Shown: piece after piece, positions 1 to 11,234 of the stretch | Layout of the letters: every line of letters starts with the position of its first letter | Position numbering within the stretch: position 1 is the first letter of the stretch | DNA from: Stagonosporopsis chrysanthemi | Lineage: Eukaryota; Ascomycota; Dothideomycetes; Pleosporales; Didymellaceae | DNA: 64,000 nt | Direction: 5' to 3' | Assembly (NCBI GenBank): GCA_022560025.1 | Contig: JAFISE010000067.1 | Span: 96,475 to 160,474, forward strand | Notes under the pieces: generated by a model | The model's input: the letters and a program-made list of their open reading frames with translations, nothing else | Told to the model about the DNA's origin: nothing | Databases searched by the model: none | Program-made: the position numbers and the translations under genes

Positions 1-850
1 CTGACAACTAGCAAAGTTATGGCAGCTACCGACACCGTCAGTCGACAGGAACATGAAAGGCACTATCGAGCCAGGGGATGTGAAACATTGCGCTAGGATT
101 TGGTGGTGTTTCAAGTTGTCGGCCCGCACGGTGGCTCCCGAATTCCGAGAGCCTCTCGACCAATTGCCCCTGGTGGGCCGGATGAGCCTCCTTCCACACA
201 CACCTCATCAATGTCAACGCGCAAATCTCAACAACGCTGCAGAGCATACATCCAGCGCCAGACCGCCTCACCGTCGTCAGCAACGACCAGCAACATGGGC
301 ACGGATCGGCAGCTCGGTGCGCATTGCTTACGACGCGTCCGTGGCACAGGTCAATCTTCACGCAGATCAAAAGTCCGAATTTACTCGATCGCCACACTTT
401 CTCTGGAACGTCCGCATCCATGAAACATCGTCAGCGGCTGTGCAAATCTGGCCAGATCATTTCACCGACCACGGGCCTATCGTCTCCACCCAGAACTCTG
501 TCGTCGCTCAAGCACAACGTGTAAAAGCTTGTGTGAGCTTGGCTTTCGAAATGCTGAACCGTATTGGATAGCACGATGACGAAGCTCGTGGGTCAAACAG
601 CTCCAGTCACGGGATCCACATATTAAACGTGTTGACAATACTTGGTACGTCTTGGTACAGACTGATCTGCATTGTAAGTATATGTATAGCCATGTACGTG
701 CGTGGTGTTGCAAGGCAGGTAGATCGATTCTCCGTTGCTTACGTCGCCTTGCTGGCTCAAGGTTCGCCAATATCTTCTCAGTCGTTGAAGTTATCCATAC
801 CTATCATCACTGTATTTACTGTTAATAACACCTAATAAACGACTCACGAC
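1..850. other. Intergenic stretch, no supported gene
   Basis: Reading frames on both strands here overlap each other and show no domain, signal peptide or convincing splice structure. The last ~200 bases are presumably the promoter and 5' leader of the membrane protein that starts at 851. Nothing else is visible. Confidence 0.5.
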
Positions 851-1867
851 ATGAACGCCTCGGCAACGATCCGTGCCTCCTATGTGCGAGCCACGAGGAT
901 GAGCATGATGCCCCCACCACACCTCGTTCCTGTGCTTAATCCCATTGCGGACCTCGAATCACGACCCGCAATCAGCGAAAAACTCACGAACTTCGTGCCT
1001 GTCAACCATCTGGAACATCGCGAGAAATGCGATCTCGAACGCGCTAAGGTCTATGTCTATGACGAACCATCGTACCTAGACTGGGGAGATGATAGCGAGT
1101 CGTTCAGCACTCGTATCCGGAAGATGTACACGATCTTCCCTTATCGCGATCCCATTTGGCTTGTAGCAGTCGTCTTTGCAGTCGGGAGTCTCGATCTCGT
1201 CATCAATGCGTTCTTCGATTTGCTGCCCCAGCTAGACCCCGAGTTGCAATTTGAGACAAACGAAACTATCGCCATACCCACCACTGTCCTCATTGGATCA
1301 ATCTTCTTCTTCGTAGCAGGCGTATTCGACACCTTTGGAGCCTTGAACGCCGACCGTGGAACCATTGACACCGACAAGGCGACTCAGAAAGTTACATACA
1401 GGCCCGCGCTTCTAGGAACACCGGACTTCAAGTGGATTCCCTCAAGGGTCAAGCTTTGGGATCTTACCATGACAAATCTGGCTTTCCAAGCCGGTCTGAT
1501 TGTACTGTTCGGCGGTGTAATCTTCATGTTTGCCGGGATTGTTGACTACCCCGAGCTGATCTCGGAGGAAACACCGCTCTTTGCTACAATCGTGTTTGGA
1601 CCTCAAGTCATTCATGGTGCGCTTTTCTTGATTGCTAATGCGATGCTGGCATACTCAGAGCAGGAGCGGTGGTACAAGCCGAAATGGTATGATGCCGATT
1701 GGCAGGGTGCTTTTCTGAACACGGTCGGAGGTTTCGGGTTTATGATGGCGGGGTTGTTCCTGTTCAGCGACGATAAGCTTGCAGCTGCAGTGTCGGCACT
1801 GATCGGAAGTTGGGCTTTTTTGGTGGGAAGTTTGATCAGGTGGTATGTGGTGATGGAGATCTTCTAA
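851..1867 (+). CDS. Fungal multi-span membrane protein of unknown function (338 aa)
   Basis: Intronless reading frame of 338 residues. A hydrophilic N-terminal region of about 95 residues is followed by roughly six hydrophobic segments: near residues 100-120, 150-172, 205-232, 243-265, 285-305 and 310-330. The loops carry conserved-looking aromatic and charged patches such as WYKPKWYDADWQGAF near residue 275. The alternation of long hydrophobic helices with short loops makes a real integral membrane protein very likely, probably at the plasma or an organelle membrane. I recognise no catalytic motif and no transporter signature. The first Met at 851 is used; Met residues at positions 17, 19 and 20 are alternative starts. 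It lies upstream of the SDR-NmrA fusion gene on the same strand with 561 bases between them. Confidence 0.8.
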   Translation: MNASATIRASYVRATRMSMMPPPHLVPVLNPIADLESRPAISEKLTNFVPVNHLEHREKCDLERAKVYVYDEPSYLDWGDDSESFSTRIRKMYTIFPYRDPIWLVAVVFAVGSLDLVINAFFDLLPQLDPELQFETNETIAIPTTVLIGSIFFFVAGVFDTFGALNADRGTIDTDKATQKVTYRPALLGTPDFKWIPSRVKLWDLTMTNLAFQAGLIVLFGGVIFMFAGIVDYPELISEETPLFATIVFGPQVIHGALFLIANAMLAYSEQERWYKPKWYDADWQGAFLNTVGGFGFMMAGLFLFSDDKLAAAVSALIGSWAFLVGSLIRWYVVMEIF

Positions 1868-2428
1868 AAGAATTATCACGCATGCAACTATTCCAAAGCC
1901 GTGCAGTGCCGAAGCGCGACTCAATCCAATGTGCGATGACTACGGTGCCAAGCGGCACGTGAAGAAGAGGCGGAAAGCGATTATGGTATTCAACAGCCTT
2001 CTTTGGCAAGACGGGACGCCTGACTAGCATTCGTTCCTGCGCCCACTGTGGACCCACAAAATTCAACATTTACTCCACAGATAACGCCACGTGCATGCCA
2101 AGGATCATGCCTTCGACAGGGCAACATCGTCCGCGCGACTGCGGATACATCTTCATTGCAGGTTAAAATGTGCATGTGCTATGGAGATGCTTCTGGGAAA
2201 CGCGCACGGCGAACTCCAGATCCAGCCTCAACTCATACTGGCAAAAGCCAGTACAATATACGTGTGCCGAGTCTCATTACTTCAGTATAGCTTCTCCCTC
2301 GGATCCATGTTGCCGGGACTCTTGTGGCTGCAGGTTTTAGCGCTAGATACCACGAGAGCCAAGATTGACGACCTTAAGAAGCGCCGCACCCCGCCTGCGG
2401 GAGGCTGTTTCGTGTCTGAGCCTCAGAA
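1868..2428. other. Intergenic stretch before the SDR-NmrA gene
   Basis: Two overlapping frames of 60-113 codons lack any recognisable domain. I treat the stretch as the 3' end of the membrane protein gene plus the promoter of the next gene. No repeats seen. Confidence 0.5.
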
Positions 2429-4460
2429 ATGAACGAGTTCATATCACACGAGCCAAAGGTTGCCATCGTCACCGGCGGTACAGTACGTGTGCATCGAAGT
2501 TGAAAATCATTGATGATGCTGATACATGATCCCACCAGAGCGGCATTGGCTCATGGTTAGCTGCGCATCTTCATAGGAAAGGATATCGAGTCGCACTTTG
2601 CGGAAGACGCGAAACTGAAGGTCATAATGTTGCTTTCTCTCTCGATGCGTCTGGTCAGACTGCGACCTTCTTGCAGTGCGACGTGAGCTCGTACGACTCG
2701 CAGGCTGCTTTGTTTCAAACTGTGTGGAAGAAGTGGTCTCGCCTCGATGTGCTGATCGCGAATGCTGGATGCGTGGATCGGGATTCAAAATACAATCTTA
2801 ATCGTCGAGATGCTAGTATTGATGACCTGCCACCAAAACCGGACACAAGCTGCACAGAGATCGACTTCAAGGGTGCACTTTATGGCACCACCCTCGCAAC
2901 TCACTTCATGCGCCATAACCCTGAGAACAAGGGTGGGAAAATCATCGTCACTGGTAGCATGCTTGGTATCCACCCATGCGCGACGTTTCCAGAATACTGC
3001 GCGGCTAAAGCCGCAGTTCATCAATGGGTCCGGGCTGTAGCACCAGTTCTCCACAGGAAGGACAACATCACGATCAATTGTGTCATGCCGGGTAGTATCG
3101 AGACACTAGCTATGCCGGGCTTCAGCGAGGCATTTCTGCCGGAGCATATGACCTTGAGGTCGACTCTCTTTTCTGGCTATGACCTCTTTCTAGACGATCA
3201 AGATAACACGGAAACTGGCAAGCTTATTGAGGTAGCGCATAAGGAGCTCATTCCCTGGGGCCATCCAGAATACAAAAGCGGAGCATTTGCGAAGCGGTCG
3301 GAGAAGGTGTACGAGCCTTGGTTCAAGATGATCCATCAAGAGTCAAGCGGGCTTGCGGGAACTTTGTTGGGCCCACCAACAAGAGGACCAAAGATCATTG
3401 CTGTGACTGGTGCAACTGGTAGCCAAGGAGGTGGCGTTGTCAATGTCATGACCAAAGTGCAAGGCTGGAAAGTGAGGGCGTTGACAAGGAACCCCGAGAG
3501 CGAAGCAGCCAGAAAGCTTGCTGCGGAAGGCGCTGAGGTAGTACGGGCTGATTTTAACGACGAGAGCTCTATGAAACAGGCATTTGAAGTCAGTCGAAAT
3601 TGCGCAGTCAATAGGCATCATCCGACTCACACTTTCTAGGGAGTCCACGCTATCTTCGCAGTTACCAATTGGTGGGAGCATCTTTTCCAGGGTAAGACAC
3701 AGGACGAAGCTGGTAAAATCGAGGAAGAACAGGGCATGAAGCTTGCCAGGGCTGCAGCAGCGACAAATTCGCTGGAACACTACATCTGGTCAACGACGCC
3801 AAGCGCAAAGCGCAAATTCAACAGCCAGCTTTTGACCCCACACATGGATTACAAAGCCAATGTGGACGCTCGCATCAAATCGGAACTGCCTGGGTTGGCT
3901 GCCATGACAACATACCTCTATTTTGGATACTATCCACAGAACATGGCTTTCTTCCCACTTATTAGACCTATGAAATGTGTAAGCTCAAAGCCGTTCCTTG
4001 ATAGGAAGAGATAGGTAAAGACACGCTAACAGATCCGAACCAGCCTGGCAGTGGCCAGTACATCCAGACACTTCCCACAAAACCTGATGCGAAAGTCCTC
4101 CTTTCGGGTGACATGACAGTGAATCCAGGTATTTGGGTCCGTCAAGTACTCGCCACTGGTGCGAAGGCCTATGGAAAGTATGCGAATGTGGCATTGGAGA
4201 AATGGACGTTCCAAGAGATGATTGATGTTTGGTCCGAGATCACCGGTAAGAAGGGCGTACTGATGGAGATCACGATAGATGCATGGACGAAGCTCTGGGG
4301 TCCAGCAGGTAACGAATTAGGCCTACAATTCAAGTACGGTGAACTCTGTGATCCCTGGAGCGAAGATGAGACTTTCATCAGCCCCGCGGATCTATCAATC
4401 GACACGAATGAGGTTGTGGGATTTAGAGGTACGATTGAAGGACTGAAGCATCTGTTTTAA
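2429..4460 (+). CDS. Two-domain oxidoreductase: SDR fused to NmrA-like domain (619 aa)
   Basis: Four exons read in one frame: 2429-2482, 2539-3588, 3640-3978 and 4044-4460, all introns in phase 0 (donors GTACGT, GTCAGT, GTAAGC). The N-terminal half (residues ~8-290) is a classical short-chain dehydrogenase. It has TGGTSGIG, split by intron 1, then the NAG motif (LIANAG) and catalytic Ser/Tyr/Lys in GSMLG and EYCAAK. From residue ~302 a second Rossmann domain starts with VTGATGSQGGG, the nucleotide-binding motif of NmrA-like atypical SDRs, and runs to the end. Family knowledge: SDRs reduce or oxidise carbonyls/alcohols with NAD(P), while NmrA-like proteins often sense or bind NADP or reduce double bonds. 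There is no stop or intron between the halves (exon 2 spans the join), so this is a true in-frame fusion here. Likely cytosolic; substrate unknown. Confidence 0.85.
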
Positions 4461-5147
4461 AGGAAATTTTCGAACATTTGCATGAAGGGGCTGGAGTTCT
4501 TTGGGATTGGAATTATTCACGTTAGTAGGAGCACACGCGTCATAAAGTTTGGATCGCAACTTTCGATTGTCACCATCATAGAATTGTCTTTGGCGTTGAT
4601 CGGTTTCAGTATACCGTTATTTTCAAGAGCTGCGCGTCACGATATAAGATCTCAATTTTAAAATGTATCATAGTTGATAGTTCTGCAGCGAATTTCTTCG
4701 AAAGTAAGCTCTGAGCCTCTATGGCGGTACTTTGAGACTATTGATACACAACTGGTATGTTTCAGGGTGAGCCTTGCGTCCCGCCGGGTCTTTCTTCATA
4801 CGTAAGTTTTTTCTTGGTGCTGGTGGCCAGAACACAGCTTTATTGGCGTTCTTCATGTTCAATGAGCTGTGTGGTTCGCCAGTGTTGTTCTATTTTGGTT
4901 ATTGTGTTATTACTTAGATTATTTGAAGGTCGTGATCATGGTTATTGCTGCGAAACTTGGCTGCCAGATCATCTTTCACTTTCCTTCACCGCAGCGTCGG
5001 AGCTGCGGCCCCCGACGCCATTGTTTATATTCAATTTTCGCTCGATTCTACCTCGCTCCCCACCATTTGGCCTACGTGTGTACGTGATCATATCAACCCC
5101 GCGCTCATCGCTTCATTTGATCACTGAACCTGCTACAGACAATCACA
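4461..5147. other. Intergenic stretch
   Basis: AT-leaning 3' flank of the fusion gene, then a pyrimidine-rich stretch upstream of the ATG at 5148. No domain-bearing frame is visible. Confidence 0.5.
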
Positions 5148-5816
5148 ATGATCCGCCGCGTATCTAACTCCATTCCTACTCACCGCATGTCCAACATGCT
5201 TGGTGCCATCGCCAAACCCGTCATCGCAAAGCCAGGCTCCCGGCACTTGCGGCCCCAGACGACATCTTCAAGAACACCCATACCGAGCACCACTAAAGTT
5301 GTACCTCGTTATGCGCAATCGACTCAGTCAGCGCCTTCAAGGACTACCTCAACTATCGCTCGCCGCAAGGCGCCCGAGTTCTCCATCACTCGTACGCTCA
5401 AATCCACTGGCAGTCGCTTCAGAAGCGTACAGAGCTACGAACAGTTACGTATGGCAGATGTCACTGCTCAAGGTCTGGCTCTCAGTGGAGGTCAATTTGG
5501 GTACGGCACCACTATGTACAAGATTGATCTCCGCCCAACAACGGTCATCCAGGCGGAACACGTTGGTATTCTACAGAATCCTATGCACATGGGGACGAAG
5601 GTTCCGAGAAACACGGATTCCACGTCTGTGATACTCTGCCTGGTCTTTGGAGCTTTTGAGAAGGTAGACAACGTGTCTTTCCAGAGCATCAAAGTGCCGA
5701 AGATGACTGTTCCCGCATCTATGGAGCCGCCGCGTTGGCCCACGACCACCTCAGAGAAGCGATTAGAGATTTGGGTGGAGGAAACCTGGCCGTCTCAAAC
5801 GAGACGGGATTGCTGA
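5148..5816 (+). CDS. Possible coding locus, reading frame unsettled
   Basis: A 222-codon frame opens with MIRRVSNSIPTHRMSNML, an Arg/Ser-rich, acid-poor beginning that could be a mitochondrial presequence, but its second half has little protein-like character. From about 5525 another frame becomes more convincing: WYSTESYAHGDEGSEKHG, then, after a stop near 5660, a third stretch containing YGAAALAHDHLREAIRDLGG that ends near 5868. This suggests either a spliced gene whose introns I could not place or a decayed gene with frameshifts. I do not recognise a family. The frame given is only the longest uninterrupted one. Confidence 0.3.
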   Translation: MIRRVSNSIPTHRMSNMLGAIAKPVIAKPGSRHLRPQTTSSRTPIPSTTKVVPRYAQSTQSAPSRTTSTIARRKAPEFSITRTLKSTGSRFRSVQSYEQLRMADVTAQGLALSGGQFGYGTTMYKIDLRPTTVIQAEHVGILQNPMHMGTKVPRNTDSTSVILCLVFGAFEKVDNVSFQSIKVPKMTVPASMEPPRWPTTTSEKRLEIWVEETWPSQTRRDC

Positions 5817-5868
5817 GAGGCTATCGACGAGACCGCAAGTGTCAAACGAATGCTCTCGTACGCTAGGC

Positions 5869-6859
5869 TTCGGAACAGAACGACAAGAGAAAGTTGCTCC
5901 GGGCAAAAGTTGGCACATTTGCTATGCAACTTGACAACTTGGTAATGTATCTTCCACGCACTTTAAGAGAGCACTGACTGGCTATACTTCACAGGCGTAT
6001 CGAATCGAAACAAAGTTGAGGCGTCCTTGTCGACAGGGCGGGGCGTGTGGTGGGACTTCAACTTTCCCATAATTCCGACACAACGCTGTGGCATCTGGTT
6101 TCACCACGACATCGAAAATTCGCTTTCAGAGCCGATGCGTGTAAGCTAGATCAATATTCCGGGTCATGTCGTTAAAGTGTTATTTGTCCACTCTTGGTGA
6201 TCTTTCATGGACATTGTTCTTTCGCTCTGTTTTAACGAAGTTGTTGGAGCAATATCAGCAATTCGTCATAATGCACACAGTAAACGAAGATCAGCATTGA
6301 AGCTTCCCTATCTGTTTTTCTGGGGTATATGTGTGGGACGCCTACCTGGGAACCTGCTCGAGGAATATCCTCTTATGGACTCCAGCCGTCTCCATCACCT
6401 GAACCCTGCAGCTATCATTTCCACCAGGCGGACGCGACCGAAATTCTACAATGACACTCCAAGCGATGCGTGCTCCGAGGAGCTGCCATTGGTAGCCAGC
6501 ACGTCCAAGACCACGTGGACGGGTAACAGCTAGGTTATTCCAGCACACACCATGTCCGTTATCCAGGTTTGTTCTTGATTCATGGGTGTCGTATGCAGGA
6601 ATCGCACGTGTGCAGTATGATTGGCCTCTTGTTATCAGGTACGGACCGCAGTTTCTCAAAGCTTTGCCGAAAGAAGAATGTGCGATGCTGAGCCAAGGCA
6701 CTTGCGTTCCCCGCCCAGCCTTTCACTTGGCACCCCAGCGGCGTACTCCACCGCGACTTCAACGACATAAGAAGCAGGGTCGCGAACAGCAGCTCTCCCC
6801 CAGTGTCTCCACCTTTTACGCTTCTTTATACCTAGTACATAATACCATAGAGTGCAGAT
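5869..6859. other. Intergenic stretch upstream of the 5'-nucleotidase gene
   Basis: Short overlapping frames on both strands, none with a recognisable domain. A TTTATA sequence near 6825, ~30 bases before the nucleotidase ATG, may be part of its core promoter. Confidence 0.45.
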
Positions 6860-8747
6860 ATGAGGTTTTCTACTGCAACAGGCGCTATCGCGCTCTCGGC
6901 GACCACAATCAGCCAAGCGCTGGCCGAAGATGTGCTCTACAGTAGACATCTCGCGAAGCGTGACCTTCATGCTGATGGGAATTACAACATCTGTCAGTAG
7001 CGGGTCCAGGTTCTCTCAGACGATCACGCTGACACAAACGAAGCTTTTTTCCACGTGAACGATGTACACGCCCATTTGGACGAGTTCTCGTCTTCGGGAA
7101 CGGACTGCACCCGTCCTGAGAGAGGTTGCTTTGGAGGTTACGCTCGTATCAAGACCGTTGTTCAAGAGCAGCGACCCAATTACAACAACAGCCTCTGGCT
7201 TAACGTTGGTGATGAATTCCAGGGTACCCTGTTTTACTCCTTCTACGGGGGCGAGAAGATCGCCGAGACCTTGAACCAGATGAACTTCTCGGCCATGACT
7301 CTGGGTAACCACGAGGTATGTCGACATTTTATTCATCATATGGAGAGCGACGCTAAGTGGTCACTAGTTCGACGGTGGTGATGAGGAGCTCGGACAGTTC
7401 TTGGTCAATCTGACCTTCCCTGTCATTTCTGCGAACATCAATTCGCAGAATGAGAAGGTAAACAAGACGGTCAAGCCTTACCACATCTTCCAGGAGCACA
7501 ATCTCGCCTTGATTGGTGTCACTACCGATGAGACCCCTAGCATCGCAAACCCAGACGAGACGACCGTCTTCTCTGATGTTGTTGAGGCCGTACAGGGCGC
7601 TATCGATGAGATCAAATCTACTACCAATATCACGAGGATCGCCGCCATTACTCACATTGGTTATGACAAAGATCAGGAACTTGCCAAAGCCACCAAGGGT
7701 CTGCAGCTGATCATGGGTGGTCACAGCCACACGCTTCTCGGTGACATGGAGGATGCTGAGGGCAAGTACCCTACCATTGTTGACAACGCAGACGGCGATG
7801 AAGTTTTTATTGTCACCGCATATCGTTGGGGCGAATATGTCGGTGACATTGAGGTCACCTACGATGCGCAGGGCAAGATCGTCGCCTACCACGGTGCACC
7901 TATCCACATTACCAACACAACCGAGCAAGATACTGATCTCCAGGCTCAAATTGAGTCATGGCGTGGACCCTTCGAGGAATTTGCTGCTGAGGTTCTTGGC
8001 ACAAGTGAGGTTGAGCTTGATCAGACTACTTGCCGGCGCCAGGAGTGCTTGCTCGGCGACTTTATGGCAGATGCCATGCTTGCCTATCGCAAGAACAACA
8101 CCGAAGATGTTGACTTCGCAATCATAAATGGCGGCGGCATTCGTGCGACTATTGACCAGGGTGACATTACCCGTGGCGAGGTCCTCACCTCTTTCCCTTT
8201 CGGCAACGCGATCGTACAAATCGAGGCCGAAGGAAAATACCTTTGGGAAGTGTTTGAGGGCATTGTCACGGGTGTAAATGTTGCAAACGGGAAAGCGGTT
8301 ACTTCCTTCTTCCAGGTTTCCTCCGGCATCAAGATCGAATACAACCCTGAGAACAACAATGGCAGCAAGCTCGTGGCTGTGACTATTGGCGGTCAGCCCC
8401 TTGACAACAGCACCACCTATCAGGTCGTCACCCTTGACTTCCTTGCTGGTGGTGGCGACAATTTCTTCACACCGACCACTGACTTCGTTACTCTCGATAC
8501 CCAGGATGAGGTTCTGACTCAATACATCCTTACGCAGTCTCCTGTCAATATCGAGATTGATGGTCGCATTGAGGCTGTCGACAGTCAACGCAATACTACC
8601 GCAGGAGGCAACGGAACCACCAACGGCACAAGCCCCTCCGGAACCGGAAGTCCTTCTCCTGAGACGACAGGTGCGGCTGTACAGCTCGGGTCAGGTCTTC
8701 CTGGCGCTACTCTTTTCGCCGTCATCGCTGGTCTCTTCATACTCTAG
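6860..8747 (+). CDS. Secreted 5'-nucleotidase / metallophosphatase family, probably GPI-anchored (594 aa)
   Basis: Three exons: 6860-6992, 7044-7315 and 7368-8747. Intron 1 is GTCAGT...AAG, phase 1; intron 2 is GTATGT...TAG, phase 0. The N-terminus is a signal peptide (MRFSTATGAIALSATTISQA). The calcineurin-like phosphoesterase domain carries metal-binding motifs FFHVNDVHAHLDE (near residue 50), GNHEFDGGDEEL (across intron 2) and GGHSHT. The C-terminal 5'-nucleotidase domain has NGGGIRATIDQGDITRGE and ends of the usual type. A Ser/Thr/Gly/Asn-rich stretch then leads to a hydrophobic tail (LPGATLFAVIAGLFIL), the typical layout of a GPI-anchor signal. Known role of the family: release of phosphate and nucleosides from extracellular nucleotides, for nutrition or to alter host nucleotide signals. 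The extracellular, wall- or membrane-attached location is inferred from both termini. Confidence 0.93.
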
Positions 8748-9430
8748 ATGTCGTCCCATAGTGCAGAAAAGATGTAACATAAATCAAAAGCTTGCATTGA
8801 GCATTTCAAGCTCCTACAACCAACCATTAATATGTCACAATCAACTGCGCTATGTCAACGCTTGCACAATGCAAGCGGTTTTGTATTAGCAAACACTATA
8901 GTACATCAACTCTCGTAAATGGCACCGCCCTGGATCACTCTGAAAGCCTTTAAGCCTCCACGCCGTACCAGGATTTGGTGGTACGGAAGGTCTGTAAATT
9001 CGAACTTTCCGACGGGATCCGCTCACGACTTCCAGCATGAAGGGAGATCGACAGCCAACCCAACCTATATACTCGACCGACTGAAGATCTATACTCCCCA
9101 TCAACTCTATATAATGCATGGTGCTCAGCAATGTACGCGCACGGAGCTTGGTGGATAACACTGGCACGTGAAGCCATGGCATGTTCCCTTCACTTAGCAT
9201 TGTGCGCAAATCACGCACCCCGCAGAAACACGCCTTCACCTCAAGTACCATCTATTGCGACAATAGCTAGTCGGGCGCACCTTGGCAGACCCTACCAGCT
9301 CCTTTGGTACTTCAAGGCGCGCGTCGTTCTCGTCTTCGATAGTCCACTCGCACAGTCAACTTCAACTGACACCGCCTGCAATCTCAAATAACATCCTTCC
9401 ACACAACTCATTGCTTCCACCGATACCTTC
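8748..9430. other. Intergenic stretch
   Basis: 3' flank of the nucleotidase gene and promoter of the next gene. A 204-codon frame starting at 9282 runs through the next gene's first exon in another frame and is Ser/Pro-rich without domain character, so I treat it as a shadow. Confidence 0.45.
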
Positions 9431-11018
9431 ATGCTTCAGATCAACACTTTTGTTCCCCGCACAGCAGGGTCACTTCTCCCAGGCGGTATCAAGATCGGCA
9501 AACCGTCTTCTCGCAACAGTCTCTCTTCCTCTCACTTCAAGATGCAGCGCAAAGATGTTCACGCATCGCTACTCAAGCAGTCTGCCCGAGCCAACTTCTT
9601 CACAAGCCTCGACACTCGTCGTGCCGAGCAATTGGAGCAAGGAGCAGCGCGAAGAAGTGAGCAGCGCGAGCATGCTAAGGCCCTTCGCCGTGGAATATCA
9701 TCAGATAGCCCTTGTCGTTCCAGTTTCATTCCGCTGGTGTTCGTCGCGCGACCCGGTTTCCACGGTATGCTGCAGCAGCGTCGCATCACTGCCATCTCTC
9801 AACGCTTCTGTCGCGCTACCGTTGAGGCCGAGCGCTTTCGCGAGCTTAGGGGTAACGAGGCCGTACGAGTATTGCACGACGCAAGATACTATGTGACTTC
9901 AATACTCTTGCATCAATGGTTACAATACTGACCTGAATCAGGTGAATAACAGGATCGCTGCTGTGAGCTTCCACCATCACTGTGTAGACGACTCTGTGCG
10001 CCATTCTCAGGAAGACCTCGAGGGCTTTTCGCGCACACTACAAGGCCTAGACCACTGCATCGTCAATGCGCTATTGAGATGCAAGGCATTGATTGGGATG
10101 ATGAGTTCGCATGCGACAGTATTCTGCAGCTTCGCGCGAACGATCGGTTGGGACTGGGCAGGACTTGAAGAGGTCGCAGCATACTTGGGCCAGCTGCGAG
10201 ACTATGATCTCCTCGCCATCGGAGACGGCATCGCCCTCACTCACGACCACCTGATGGATCTCTCGGAGCTCTTGAACTCTCAGCCACTGGTCTGGGAGAT
10301 GAAGGGTATCACAGGGCATGCTGTTGGGATTGAAGTCAACGCTCAACCACCCTGTAGTGGGCATGCTGCCTCAATGGCCAGCCCTCCTTCACCACAGACA
10401 AAGTCGGACACCTCTGGTCAATTGACGACCACCCCGACGAATGTCTTCCAAACGCAGGACGCCCTCCTCCCATCGCTTGCTGCTCTTCCTCGAGCATTGA
10501 CTACCACTGGAGTCAACACCGTAGCGTCATCCTCGCCCACTCCTCCACCAAACCCCGCTAGAACACTTGTCAGCGGGGTAAGTGTCATCTCCGCTGAGAA
10601 TATCAACAGCATTGACGATTTGGCATCAGCCATCTGCGACAAGACACTTCAAGATGGACTCAAGCAGGAGGAGGTCAAACTCCTAGATCGCCTTCACAAT
10701 GGGTATTGCCTCAGCATTGAGAAAGAAGGGTTCATGGAGCTGCAGCTGCACGCCTTCGAATATTTCATTCGCCACAGCGAGAAGGATTGGTTCGACGCCA
10801 AGGCCATCAGGACAAACGACCGCATCGATGGGGAATTTCTTTGGCGCGACAGTGGCTTCTACTCGATGCAGAAGGTCATCAGCGATACGTGGGGCGGTAC
10901 GCCAGTGTCGGACGATTTGAAGGACTTCATGAAGGCACAGTTGCAAGTGAAGGTGATCCTGCATGGTCAGGCTGGGCGCAAGCTTGCTACAGTGACAAGA
11001 AAGACTGTTAGCGAGTAG
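9431..11018 (+). CDS. Hypothetical protein (about 502 aa)
   Basis: Exon 1 is 9431-9862 (144 codons). It is rich in Arg, Gln and Ala and has a helical stretch around RRAEQLEQGAARRSEQREHA. Exon 2 is 9942-11018. They are joined by a phase-0 intron with donor GTACGA and acceptor CTGAATCAG. The second exon holds a mainly helical N-terminal part, a Ser/Thr/Pro-rich linker around residues 285-350, and a compact charged C-terminal part that looks like a folded domain (IEKEGFMELQLHAFEYF, DWFDAKAIRTND). No family is recognised. The donor is weaker than most here, so exon 1 and the join are less certain than exon 2. Possibly a cytoplasmic or nuclear protein; there is no signal peptide or membrane segment. 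Confidence 0.55.
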
Positions 11019-11234
11019 ATTCTCTAGATAGTCCTCTAACACATCCTGTTTACAGTCAAAGCTCTACTGAAGCACAAAACCGCGCTGTGAACCATGAGTG
11101 AGTGTCGTATTTGGAGACTGCGATACACTGAACCTTTGCGAAGCCACCTCGCATCGACGTGAGAGTGTTATGTCTTACTAGGGAAGACTTTCCGAAACAA
11201 GATCTTGAACATTCAAGTCATCGGAAAACTTCCA

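Noticed and set aside
53..571. 172-codon plus-strand frame at the left edge
   Set aside because: Overlaps long frames on the other strand and in another frame; no domain, no plausible start context, composition like random GC-rich DNA.
9282..9896. 204-codon Ser-rich frame
   Set aside because: Runs in a different frame through the first exon of the 9431 gene; lacks domain character and cannot join to the conserved second exon as well as the chosen frame.
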